NCBI GenBank assembly: GCA_037439945.1
Contig: JBBIVA010000141.1
Coordinates: forward strand, 1-8,157
Origin: CALEUX01 sp037439945
GTDB taxonomy: Bacteria > Bacteroidota > Bacteroidia > Bacteroidales > Marinilabiliaceae
Length of the DNA: 8,157 nucleotides
Direction: 5' to 3'
Under the pieces are notes generated by a model, which searched no databases, had not been told where the DNA came from, and was given only the letters and a program-made list of their open reading frames with translations. Shown in pieces: positions 1-6,246 of the stretch. Within the stretch, counting starts at the first letter, position 1. The number at the start of each line of letters is the position of its first letter. The position numbers were made by a program, and so were the translations under genes.

Positions 1-62
1 ACTATTAATTTCTAATTACGGTCATCAGAAAAAATGTCTAAAGACAAATTTGGGTTCAATTC
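1..62 (+). repeat. Dispersed ~60-bp intergenic repeat, copy A (upstream of cysD)
   Basis: This is the first of three copies of the same element. From position 5 to 62 it aligns without gaps to the reverse complement of 8100-8157 with 54 of 58 identities. Over 1-62 it matches the reverse complement of 4177-4238 at 50 of 62. Words kept in all three copies include AATTTCTAAT, ACGG, CTAAA and ACAAATTTGGGTT. The GGGTT end faces cysD and lies 185 nt before its ATG. Positions 20-25 and 34-39 could pair as a short stem around an A-rich loop. The element starts at the first base of the window, so its outer edge is not visible. Its function is unknown. Confidence 0.85.
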
Positions 63-147
63 TCATAGGCTTTAAAAAACTTTTGATACAGCCTCTTTTT
101 TGTTGGTATTGGATTTAGATTGTCTTCAAATTGTCGGGATAAAACAT

Positions 148-155
148 TAAATTTG
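148..155 (+). promoter_or_regulatory. Candidate Bacteroidota -7 promoter element for cysD
   Basis: TAAATTTG matches the TAnnTTTG -7 consensus of Bacteroidota primary-sigma promoters exactly. It would start transcription near 162 and leave a leader of about 80 nt before cysD. The -33 TTG is poorly placed: the TTGs at 120-122 and 131-133 are about 25 and 14 nt away, outside the usual spacing. The call therefore rests on the -7 word and its position. Confidence 0.4.
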
Positions 156-160
156 CCGCT

Positions 161-187
161 ATGATTTTTAAAATGATGATTTTTAAA
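161..187 (+). repeat. 12-bp direct repeat in the cysD leader
   Basis: ATGATTTTTAAA occurs at 161-172 and again at 176-187, a 15-nt period, just downstream of the candidate promoter. It could be an operator or only A/T-rich chance. Nothing else identifies a regulator. Confidence 0.4.
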
Positions 188-241
188 TGAATTTTCCCAG
201 AGCAAATGACCTTAGGCCAATGATTTAATAAATATTTTTTC

Positions 242-1147
242 ATGAATAAGTACCAGATAAACCACCTAAAAGAGCTCGAAGCTGAATCAATATTTGTGAT
301 TCGTGAAGTTGCTGCCCAATTTGAAAAACCAGTTATGCTTTTCTCAGGTGGAAAGGATTCAATTGTGATGTTTCATTTGGCTTTAAAAGCATTTTGGCCT
401 GCAAAGGTTCCATTCCCATTGTTGCATATTGATACAGGGCATAATTTCCCTGAAACCCTTGAATATAGAGATAATTTAATGGAAAAAACAGGGGCAAGAT
501 GTATTGTTGGTTTGGTTCAGGAATCAATTGACAATGGGCGTGTTAAAGAAGAAACAGGCTATAATGCAAGTCGCAACAAGCTTCAGACTATAACACTGCT
601 TGATACCCTGGAAGTATATAAATTTGATGCAGCAATGGGGGGAGGAAGGAGAGATGAGGAAAAGGCTCGCGCCAAAGAACGGTTCTTTTCGCATCGTGAC
701 GAATTTGGGCAATGGGACCCCAAAAACCAGCGCCCTGAACTTTGGAACCTTTTCAACGGGAGAAAAAATATTGGTGAGCATTTCAGGGTTTTTCCAATAA
801 GCAACTGGACAGAAATGGATGTATGGCAATATATTTACATGGAAAAAATTGAATTACCATCCCTCTATTTTACTCATAAGCGCGAGGTTTTTGAGCGGGA
901 TGGAACAATACTGGCTACAGCTCCTTTTATGAAGTTACGCCATAATGAAAAGCCTATTGTGATTGACGTTAGGTGCAGGACCATCGGGGATATTTCATGT
1001 ACAGGGTTAACACGGTCAACCGCCAATTCCATTGAGGATATAATCCAGGAAGTTGCGGCATCAAGAGTTACGGAAAGGGGAGGAAGAGCCGATGATAAGC
1101 GTTCCGAAGCCGCTATGGAGGACCGTAAAAAAGAAGGTTATTTCTAG
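242..1147 (+). CDS. cysD: Sulfate adenylyltransferase subunit 2 (ATP sulfurylase small subunit)
   Basis: CysD is the catalytic adenylyl-transfer subunit of the CysDN ATP sulfurylase, a cytoplasmic enzyme that converts sulfate and ATP to adenosine 5'-phosphosulfate (APS) and pyrophosphate. The 301-aa protein is full length for the family (about 300 aa). It carries the ATP-pyrophosphatase PP-loop SGGKDS at residues 35-40, DTGHNFPETLEYRD at 64-77, and the strongly conserved GGGRRDEEKARAKER at 133-147. DPKNQRPELWN and the family's C-terminal KKEGYF are also present. The ATG follows an A/T-rich stretch without a Shine-Dalgarno sequence, normal for Bacteroidota, and the N-terminus (HLKELEAESI) aligns with the usual family start. 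The partner cysN lies 154 nt downstream on the same strand. PAPS-reductase family proteins share the PP-loop, but the RRDEEK block and the cysN neighbour make CysD clear. No cysC, cysH or sulfate transporter lies in the window. Confidence 0.97.
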   Translation: MNKYQINHLKELEAESIFVIREVAAQFEKPVMLFSGGKDSIVMFHLALKAFWPAKVPFPLLHIDTGHNFPETLEYRDNLMEKTGARCIVGLVQESIDNGRVKEETGYNASRNKLQTITLLDTLEVYKFDAAMGGGRRDEEKARAKERFFSHRDEFGQWDPKNQRPELWNLFNGRKNIGEHFRVFPISNWTEMDVWQYIYMEKIELPSLYFTHKREVFERDGTILATAPFMKLRHNEKPIVIDVRCRTIGDISCTGLTRSTANSIEDIIQEVAASRVTERGGRADDKRSEAAMEDRKKEGYF

Positions 1148-1301
1148 TTAAATGTAAAGCAGATAATAATTCAGTAATTGATATTGATATTACTTGGTAG
1201 TAAAAATTTTGATTTGAAACAAATTGGTCAATCAAATAACTACCTGAAAACTGAAAAATAATTTTGAAACTAATTGTTAACAATAATGATCTATTGAGTT
1301 T

Positions 1302-2579
1302 ATGAGCGGAAAAAATTCAGGCTATCTAGATATGGAATTACTGCGCTTTACCACGGCCGGAAGCGTTGATGATGGTAAAAGCACATTAATTGGCCGCTTA
1401 TTGTACGACTCAAAGGCTATTTTTGAAGACCAAATGGAAGCCATTGAGCAGGCGAGCTTGCGTGCCGGTGGCGAACAGGTTAACCTGGCCCTGCTTACAG
1501 ATGGGTTAAGGGCTGAACGGGAGCAGGGAATTACTATTGATGTTGCGTACCGATATTTTGCCACGCCAAAACGGAAATTTATTATTGCAGATACCCCGGG
1601 GCATATTCAATATACCCGTAATATGGTAACCGGGGCCAGTACTGCAAATGTTGCAATTATTCTTGTCGATGCCCGGCTGGGAGTTCTTGAACAAACCAGG
1701 CGTCATGCCTATATAGCCGCTTTATTGCAAATACCTCATATTATTATTTGTGTAAATAAAATGGACCTTATAGGGTACAAAGAGGTTGCATTCGAAAATA
1801 TTAAAAGCGATTTTGAAGCAGTTGCATCAAAATTATCAGTTAAGGATATCCGCTATGTGCCAATTAGTGCACTTGATGGTGATAATGTTGTTGAAAGAAG
1901 TACCAATATGAATTGGTATAAAGGGCCAACATTAATGTACCTGTTGGAAAATATCCATATTGGCAGCGACATTAATCGCGATGACTTCAGGTTTCCTGTT
2001 CAATATGTAATACGACCGCAATCACGCGAATGGCCTGACTATAGAGGGTATGCAGGGAGAGTTGCCAGCGGGGTGGTTAATGTTGGTGATGTATTAACTG
2101 TCCTGCCAAGCGGATTTTCATCTAAAGTAAAGGGAATTGAGCTTCACGGCAACACTTTCGAACAGGCTTGTGCCCCCCTTTCAGTTTCCTTATTGCTCGA
2201 GGATGATATTGACATTAGCAGGGGTGATATGCTTGTTAAAGCCGGAAACGGACAACCAGCCAGAATTGACCAGAGTATTGATGTTATGATATGCTGGTTC
2301 AATGATAAGAATCTGGTAAAGGGTGGTAAATATTTTCTGAAACATACTACATCAGAAGTAAAGTGTCTCGTTAAAGATGTTCAGTTTAAAGTTGATATCA
2401 GCAACCTGGAAAAACAATACGATGATTTGGAAGTTAGAATGAATGATATAGCACGGGTTTCAATTAGAACCACAAAACCATTATTTTTCGATTCGTATAG
2501 CGTTAACCGTACTACCGGAAGCCTTATTTTGGTTGACGAAACAACAAATGAAACCGTTGCGGCAGGGATGATAGTTTAG
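1302..2579 (+). CDS. cysN: Sulfate adenylyltransferase subunit 1 (GTPase subunit of ATP sulfurylase)
   Basis: CysN is the EF-Tu/EF-1A-like GTPase subunit whose GTP hydrolysis drives the unfavourable formation of APS by CysD. All G motifs are present: G1 GSVDDGKST at residues 20-28, the switch I region GITIDVAYRYF at 76-86, G3 DTPGH at 97-101 with the catalytic His, G4 NKMD at 152-155 and G5 SAL at 189-191. The beta-barrel domains follow, with RFPVQYVIRP, a DIDISRGD segment and a C-terminal AGMIV. At 425 aa it is a stand-alone CysN; bifunctional CysNC/NodQ proteins are about 630 aa with an APS kinase domain, absent here. The N-terminus is shorter than in E. coli (475 aa). The ATG has no Shine-Dalgarno sequence. 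The 154-nt gap after cysD shows no hairpin terminator or exact TAnnTTTG word, so co-transcription is likely, although the gap is wide for subunits of one enzyme. Confidence 0.97.
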   Translation: MSGKNSGYLDMELLRFTTAGSVDDGKSTLIGRLLYDSKAIFEDQMEAIEQASLRAGGEQVNLALLTDGLRAEREQGITIDVAYRYFATPKRKFIIADTPGHIQYTRNMVTGASTANVAIILVDARLGVLEQTRRHAYIAALLQIPHIIICVNKMDLIGYKEVAFENIKSDFEAVASKLSVKDIRYVPISALDGDNVVERSTNMNWYKGPTLMYLLENIHIGSDINRDDFRFPVQYVIRPQSREWPDYRGYAGRVASGVVNVGDVLTVLPSGFSSKVKGIELHGNTFEQACAPLSVSLLLEDDIDISRGDMLVKAGNGQPARIDQSIDVMICWFNDKNLVKGGKYFLKHTTSEVKCLVKDVQFKVDISNLEKQYDDLEVRMNDIARVSIRTTKPLFFDSYSVNRTTGSLILVDETTNETVAAGMIV

Positions 2580-2658
2580 ATAAGATATTAATGGGAATCA
2601 ACATTATTGTGGCAAAAAATAATTGGTAAAAAGCCCTGAATGCATTGTACATATTGTG

Positions 2659-2704
2659 ATTTAAAAGGGTTTACTGAAATTAATTTCAATAAACCCTTTT
2701 AAAT
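2659..2704 (+). terminator. Long near-perfect palindrome, likely terminator of cysD-cysN
   Basis: The 46-nt segment is self-complementary at 22 of 23 base pairs, with one C/A mismatch (2674/2689). The outer arm is TTTAAAAGGGTTTA and the centre is the perfect palindrome TGAAATTAATTTCA. It starts 80 nt after the cysN stop. No clean T-run follows on either strand, but the stem's own A/U-rich ends could serve. The symmetry would let it stop transcription from either side. A protein-binding site or RNA-stabilising hairpin is an alternative. Confidence 0.6.
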
Positions 2705-2866
2705 TGGCTCTGCCCAATGATATTTTAAAGCATAACAATTAGGTTCGTGCATTTATTTCAATTCGATTTCATGCAAGGTTTTGGCACAATATCACTAAAA
2801 TCATGTGCATTTATGTCCGGGTGTAAAGCGGGTGGTCTTTTTTGTTAACTTTTTGGGGCTATAGCC

Positions 2867-2894
2867 AAAAATAAAAAGCCCGTGCGGCCACGGC
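2867..2894 (-). terminator. Rho-independent terminator of the lipid kinase gene
   Basis: On the minus strand, a GC-rich hairpin (CCGTG, loop GCCG, CACGG; stem within 2878-2894) is followed by TTTTTATTTTT (2877-2867). It begins about 42 nt after the kinase stop codon. The hairpin plus T-run is the standard form and works only in the minus direction. Confidence 0.75.
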
Positions 2895-2936
2895 AACATA
2901 ATGTAAAAACAGGTTTGTTGTCTTTTTCACGTTGGA

Positions 2937-3881
2937 CTAATTATTAATAAACTTTGGTAACATTTCTATTAAGGGAGAGAAAATATTTTGGGTCTGCTTA
3001 AGATGTACAGGAGGTAGGGCTACTTTTAATGATAATGGAAGAATCTCCACTTCAATATCATGGCCCAGTTTAACCGGTTCCCCGTCAACATGACCCAAAA
3101 CAATTTTAGGATGGTGTATCGATACCTTCCGGGCTTTAACAATTACATCGTACTTGTTTTTATCTATACTTTGATCTAATAAGCTTATTAATAATGCAGG
3201 TGCTGTAACTTTCGGAAAATCACGGATAAAGCAAACATCAATTAAGCCGTCATCTATTCTGGCCTGAGGGGCAATATGCACATTGTTTCCGTATTGAGTC
3301 GAGTTTGCAAAACTAATCAGAAATGCATCCCAGTCTTGGGTTTGCCCATCTATAGTTACTTTATAAACTGATGATTTATAGGTTGCAAATTCCTTTGTTA
3401 GAAGTTGCATATAGGCCAGTGGCCCCCGGTTTTTTCGGTGTGCAAATTTATGACTGATATAGGCATCAAATCCAATGCCTGCAACATTAAATGAATAAAA
3501 CTCGTTAAGCTTTATTACGTCAATGGCCCTTATATTTGACTCTTTCAAAGCCTGGAGTGCCCTGTTTATTTTAAATGGTATCTCAAGATGGCGGGCCAAT
3601 CCATTACCCGATCCCGTAGGAATTATTCCAAGTGCGGTTGAAGATCCAATCAATCCACGGCCAACTTCATTAACTGTTCCATCACCGCCAACAGCAACAA
3701 CAATATCAAAGTAACCAGCAGCTCCTAAACTTAATTCATATCCCTGTCCCTGGTAGGTTGTGGTTACAATTTCAACATCCCATATTTTCAAATCCATTTC
3801 TGATATTATTATATCATGGACGGCTTTCTGACGGCCAATCCCTGAAACCGGATTTATAATAAAAAGAGCCTTTTTACTCAT
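2937..3881 (-). CDS. Diacylglycerol/sphingosine kinase-like lipid kinase (DAGK catalytic domain family)
   Basis: This is a cytoplasmic or membrane-associated lipid kinase of the DAGK/LCB5/YegS family, which uses ATP to phosphorylate a lipid hydroxyl. Numbered from the chosen start (314 aa), it has INPVSG at 9-14, the nucleotide-binding GGDGT at 65-69 followed by VNEV, and PTGSGNGLAR at 88-97, the family's P-x-G-[TS]-G-N loop. The C-terminal half (DAFLISFANSTQYGNN, ARIDDGLIDVCF, HVDGEPV) is the usual second domain. An in-frame ATG lies 9 codons upstream at 3908, but a TATCTTTG promoter word overlaps it and family homology begins just after MSKK, so 3881 is preferred. The GSGNGLA form resembles sphingosine-kinase-like members more than classical DgkB (GTGND). 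Since many Bacteroidota make sphingolipids, a sphingoid or ceramide substrate is possible but unproven. It appears monocistronic, with a terminator at 2867-2894. Confidence 0.9.
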   Translation of the reverse strand: MSKKALFIINPVSGIGRQKAVHDIIISEMDLKIWDVEIVTTTYQGQGYELSLGAAGYFDIVVAVGGDGTVNEVGRGLIGSSTALGIIPTGSGNGLARHLEIPFKINRALQALKESNIRAIDVIKLNEFYSFNVAGIGFDAYISHKFAHRKNRGPLAYMQLLTKEFATYKSSVYKVTIDGQTQDWDAFLISFANSTQYGNNVHIAPQARIDDGLIDVCFIRDFPKVTAPALLISLLDQSIDKNKYDVIVKARKVSIHHPKIVLGHVDGEPVKLGHDIEVEILPLSLKVALPPVHLKQTQNIFSPLIEMLPKFINN

Positions 3882-3905
3882 TTTTTTACACAAAATTTTG
3901 ATTGG

Positions 3906-3913
3906 CAAAGATA
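3906..3913 (-). promoter_or_regulatory. Candidate -7 promoter element for the lipid kinase gene
   Basis: Read on the minus strand this is TATCTTTG followed by CC, an exact TAnnTTTG match. Transcription would start near 3899, about 18 nt before the ATG at 3881. This excludes the more upstream ATG at 3908. No clear -33 TTG is seen. Confidence 0.5.
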
Positions 3914-4029
3914 CTAATTTTAATGGTATGATTCCTTTTGAAGTTTTAGTGAAAAAAATTACTATTTGCCACCTGTAAAGAATATTTTATTCAGAATCGA
4001 AAACTATACCATAAAAATAAGGAAATAAA

Positions 4030-4112
4030 CTGTTTAGGTTGAACGTATAGCGAAGGAACGGTACATGCATATTTTGTAAACCTGATTATAAACAGACTAT
4101 CATGATACCGTT
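4030..4112. repeat. Two interleaved inverted repeats
   Basis: CTGTTTA (4030-4036) is complementary to TAAACAG (4089-4095), with a further AGGTT/AACCT match (4036-4040 and 4079-4083). AACGGTACATG (4057-4067) is complementary to CATGATACCGTT (4101-4112) apart from one bulged A. The arms alternate a-b-a'-b', so both could form together only as a pseudoknot; otherwise they are alternative folds. The candidate kinase promoter lies downstream, so transcription of this part is not assured. Chance cannot be excluded in A/T-rich DNA. Confidence 0.45.
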
Positions 4113-4176
4113 TACTGGATTTTTTTAATAAAGGGCGTAACATATTTTTAACCATTATTTTCATTTCAATAAATAT

Positions 4177-4238
4177 TAAATTAACCCAAATTTGTATTTA
4201 GCCGGTTTTTATCATGGCCGTTATTAGAAATTTATAGT
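4177..4238 (-). repeat. Dispersed ~60-bp intergenic repeat, copy B (upstream of the lipid kinase)
   Basis: Read on the minus strand, this aligns without gaps to 1-62 with 50 of 62 identities, including the outer ACTAT, which lies outside the window for copy C. Its GGGTT end is about 302 nt before the kinase ATG. It is the most diverged copy. In the possible stem (positions 20-25 with 34-39 of the repeat), one pair is C-G here, U-G in copy C and mismatched in copy A, while the two inner pairs are lost. It is the only copy with both flanks visible; no target-site duplication is evident. Confidence 0.8.
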
Positions 4239-4347
4239 CTTAAGTTGTTGATTACATGACTTATATTTTGAAAAATCGCTAATTAAAAACTAAATATTTG
4301 TAATCAGAAATGCGTACAAATTAAGCTTTTCTAAAGAAGCATGTACC

Positions 4348-4386
4348 AACCATCCGGCAGGGTTTAACCCGGTTAAGCCATTGGTT
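4348..4386. other. Imperfect stem-loop
   Basis: Three nested stems stack in 39 nt: AACCA (4348-4352) with TGGTT (4382-4386), GGC (4356-4358) with GCC (4377-4379), and GGGT (4360-4363) with ACCC (4367-4370) around a triloop. It is a GC-richer island in A/T-rich DNA, roughly 125 nt past the barrel gene stop. No T-run follows directly on either strand. It could be a structured RNA, a back-up terminator or a protein-binding site. Confidence 0.35.
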
Positions 4387-4449
4387 CATTGCATTCCTAA
4401 TAACTAATCAGAGATTTATAAGGCGGTAAATAAAATATGATTATTTAAT

Positions 4450-4493
4450 GGTTTAAAAATAAACTCACCTGAAAAAATAAATTTTCTGGTGAG
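4450..4493 (-). terminator. Terminator of the lipoprotein-barrel unit
   Basis: On the minus strand, CTCACC-A-GAAAA pairs with TTTTC-A-GGTGAG (arms within 4464-4493, one A/A mismatch) around a short loop, followed by the T-rich TTTATTTTTAAA. It starts 18 nt after the barrel gene's stop codon, so read-through into the lipid kinase gene is probably limited. Confidence 0.7.
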
Positions 4494-4511
4494 GATTTCA
4501 ATTAATAATGT

Positions 4512-6092
4512 TTAAAACCTCCAGCCCAGAGTAACAGCTACCTGGTGGTTATTGTTTTCAATATCAGCAGTTTCCTGGTATTGGGCTTCAACACCCTCAG
4601 AATAATAAAGGGAATGTATATCTTTTTCCTGATGCAGCATGTAAGCCAGGTCAATATACATGTTATTAAACTTGTACCCGAATCCCCCGGAGAATGTCTG
4701 GCGTGTACCTTTAGAATTCAAATATTTCTTTTTAAACGGGTTTTGATATGTAGCATAGCCGCCCCTGAAGGATAATGTTTCTGATGCCCTGTATTCTGCA
4801 CCAAAGCGAAAATTATTGGTTGTCTGGTATGTTTTAGAAATAATTTTATTTAATACTTCCATATTATTTTTTTCTGAATAACTGCCACCTTTACTCCTGA
4901 ATTTCATAGTACTGTAATCTGTTCTATCATAATCTAAACTTATAAAGCCTTTATCGCCAATAATATAAGCTATACTCCCAATAGTTTTAAATGGAGTGCT
5001 GAAGTTGTATGAAAATTCTCCGGTTGGTATTTTCTCAGGTAAAATAGTTGGTCCGTTAATGTATTTTGCTTTCACATCATTTTCAAAATCCAAATCAATT
5101 GAGTACATGTTTGGTGTATGAATTGCCAGTCCAACCCTTAATGGATTAACAGGCTTATAAATCACCCCAACTTTTAAGTTAACCCCAACCCCGGTTGTAG
5201 TATATTTACTGTTAAATGAGAAATTATCAAGTATCCTTTTTCCAGCTAATTCCCGCGATGTATAATAATCATCTTTATACCTGCCATTTTCACCTATGGC
5301 AGCTTCTTCGTAATGTTGAGATTTCATGTCATAAAACAGGTTTGTTATACCCAGCGATGCACCTAAATATAATTTATTGTTGAAGTTAGCTCCTCCGGCT
5401 AAACTGAATTCCCCCGAATTACCCCTTTCTGAAATTACTTTACCCTGGTTAATTCCATATAATGGGCCCCAATTAATGGAGTAGGTGTTGGGGCCAGTTT
5501 GGCTTAAATAATTGAACCCATGATAATAAACATCAGAAATGCCGGGCAAAAGTTCGAGTAATTCAACATCATAAGCTATACCCTGGTAAAAGTCATCCAG
5601 CTGAGAAGGGGTATAATACTCGGCATAATACTCAAATTCATCCAGTAACGAAGATTGCACATTATTACCCTGAATAAAAGTATTACGTGAGAAACTATTT
5701 GTACGTGTATAGCCAATTGAGAAGTGTGTACTTATTAGCCCCGATGAAGCCTCATACATTGGTTTATAGGTACCTACAAAACCAATTTGCTGTATTGGAA
5801 CCGAGAATTTGTCATCTTCGGAGGTTAATCCATAATAGGTTGATTTGGTATTGGTATAGTTTAATGAAGGGGTAAAAGAGAATTCACTGCTCCTGTAAAC
5901 TGCTATTCCGGCAGGATTAATACTTAAACTTGAAAAATCGCCCCCAAGGGCCCCCATTGCGCCACCCAATGATATGCTCCTGGCTGTTCCTGTAGGCCGG
6001 TTAAATGAATATAAAAGCGCGTCACTTTCATTCTGGGCCGATCCGGCCATACCGGCAACAACTGTAATTAGGCCAAATATAATACGTTTCAT
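4512..6092 (-). CDS. FadL/OmpP1/TodX-like outer-membrane beta-barrel protein ('hemin receptor' type)
   Basis: This 526-aa protein starts with a Sec signal peptide (residues 1-19), with the likely cut at SA|QN, the Ala-Gln style common in Bacteroidota. The mature N-terminus has TARSISLGGAMGALGGDFSS (36-55) followed by SINPAGIAVYRSSE (57-70), the GGA...D...NPAG signature shared by FadL/OmpP1 and PorV-like barrels. The rest is a run of alternating, aromatic-flanked strands with Asn/Gly/Asp turns, ending in GWRF; a terminal Phe is the usual signal for outer-membrane barrel insertion. FadL proteins move long-chain fatty acids or other hydrophobic compounds across the outer membrane. Bacteroidota relatives are often labelled 'hemin receptor' without direct evidence, so the substrate is unknown. 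The ATG has no Shine-Dalgarno sequence. It lies 154 nt downstream of the lipoprotein gene on the same strand with no obvious terminator between them, so co-transcription is likely. A PorV-like secretion role is a less likely alternative. Confidence 0.85.
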   Translation of the reverse strand: MKRIIFGLITVVAGMAGSAQNESDALLYSFNRPTGTARSISLGGAMGALGGDFSSLSINPAGIAVYRSSEFSFTPSLNYTNTKSTYYGLTSEDDKFSVPIQQIGFVGTYKPMYEASSGLISTHFSIGYTRTNSFSRNTFIQGNNVQSSLLDEFEYYAEYYTPSQLDDFYQGIAYDVELLELLPGISDVYYHGFNYLSQTGPNTYSINWGPLYGINQGKVISERGNSGEFSLAGGANFNNKLYLGASLGITNLFYDMKSQHYEEAAIGENGRYKDDYYTSRELAGKRILDNFSFNSKYTTTGVGVNLKVGVIYKPVNPLRVGLAIHTPNMYSIDLDFENDVKAKYINGPTILPEKIPTGEFSYNFSTPFKTIGSIAYIIGDKGFISLDYDRTDYSTMKFRSKGGSYSEKNNMEVLNKIISKTYQTTNNFRFGAEYRASETLSFRGGYATYQNPFKKKYLNSKGTRQTFSGGFGYKFNNMYIDLAYMLHQEKDIHSLYYSEGVEAQYQETADIENNNHQVAVTLGWRF

Positions 6093-6246
6093 AATGGTTC
6101 GTTTAATTTTTGCTTACCAATTGCAAAAAGGATTCAATAAAATTATTAAAGCCTGTTCACCAGTCTCGATCCAAATCATTTTTAAGCATACTCTCGGGTC
6201 CACTAGTTTTAGATTTTTCCAATTATTTTAAATTCATTGGCCATTT

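Larger units (their letters stand above)
2580..2936. other. Convergent intergenic region between cysN and the lipid kinase gene
   Basis: This 357-nt gap lies between two converging genes. It holds the palindrome at 2659-2704, the minus-strand terminator at 2867-2894 and a smaller hairpin at 2850-2871 (TTTTTGG/CCAAAAA). A 10-bp direct repeat, GTGCATTTAT, occurs at 2747-2756 and 2805-2814. No convincing small gene was seen, and no copy of the dispersed repeat is present. Confidence 0.7.
3882..4511. other. 630-nt intergenic region upstream of the lipid kinase
   Basis: No convincing coding region was seen between the lipid kinase start and the barrel gene's stop. The gap holds the kinase promoter word (3906-3913), interleaved inverted repeats (4030-4112), copy B of the dispersed repeat (4177-4238), an imperfect hairpin (4348-4386) and the barrel gene's terminator (4450-4493). 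It is unusually long and structured for the window and could hide a small RNA, although no promoter-terminator pair that would define one was found. Confidence 0.6.

Noticed and set aside
1302..2579. Bifunctional CysNC (ATP sulfurylase-APS kinase fusion).
   Set aside because: The protein ends at 425 aa right after the third barrel domain; no APS kinase P-loop domain follows.
2937..3908. Longer lipid kinase start at 3908 (nine extra residues).
   Set aside because: The TATCTTTG promoter word at 3906-3913 overlaps that ATG, and family homology begins after MSKK at 3881.
4177..4238. Integron attC site or CRISPR repeat.
   Set aside because: Copies are kilobases apart, in both orientations, do not bracket single cassettes, and lack attC arm structure; there are no spacers or associated genes.
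4290..4312. Possible fourth, degenerate copy of the dispersed repeat (minus strand ATTTCTGATTAC).
   Set aside because: Only about 12 bases match the start of the repeat and the rest does not align; chance in A/T-rich DNA is likely.
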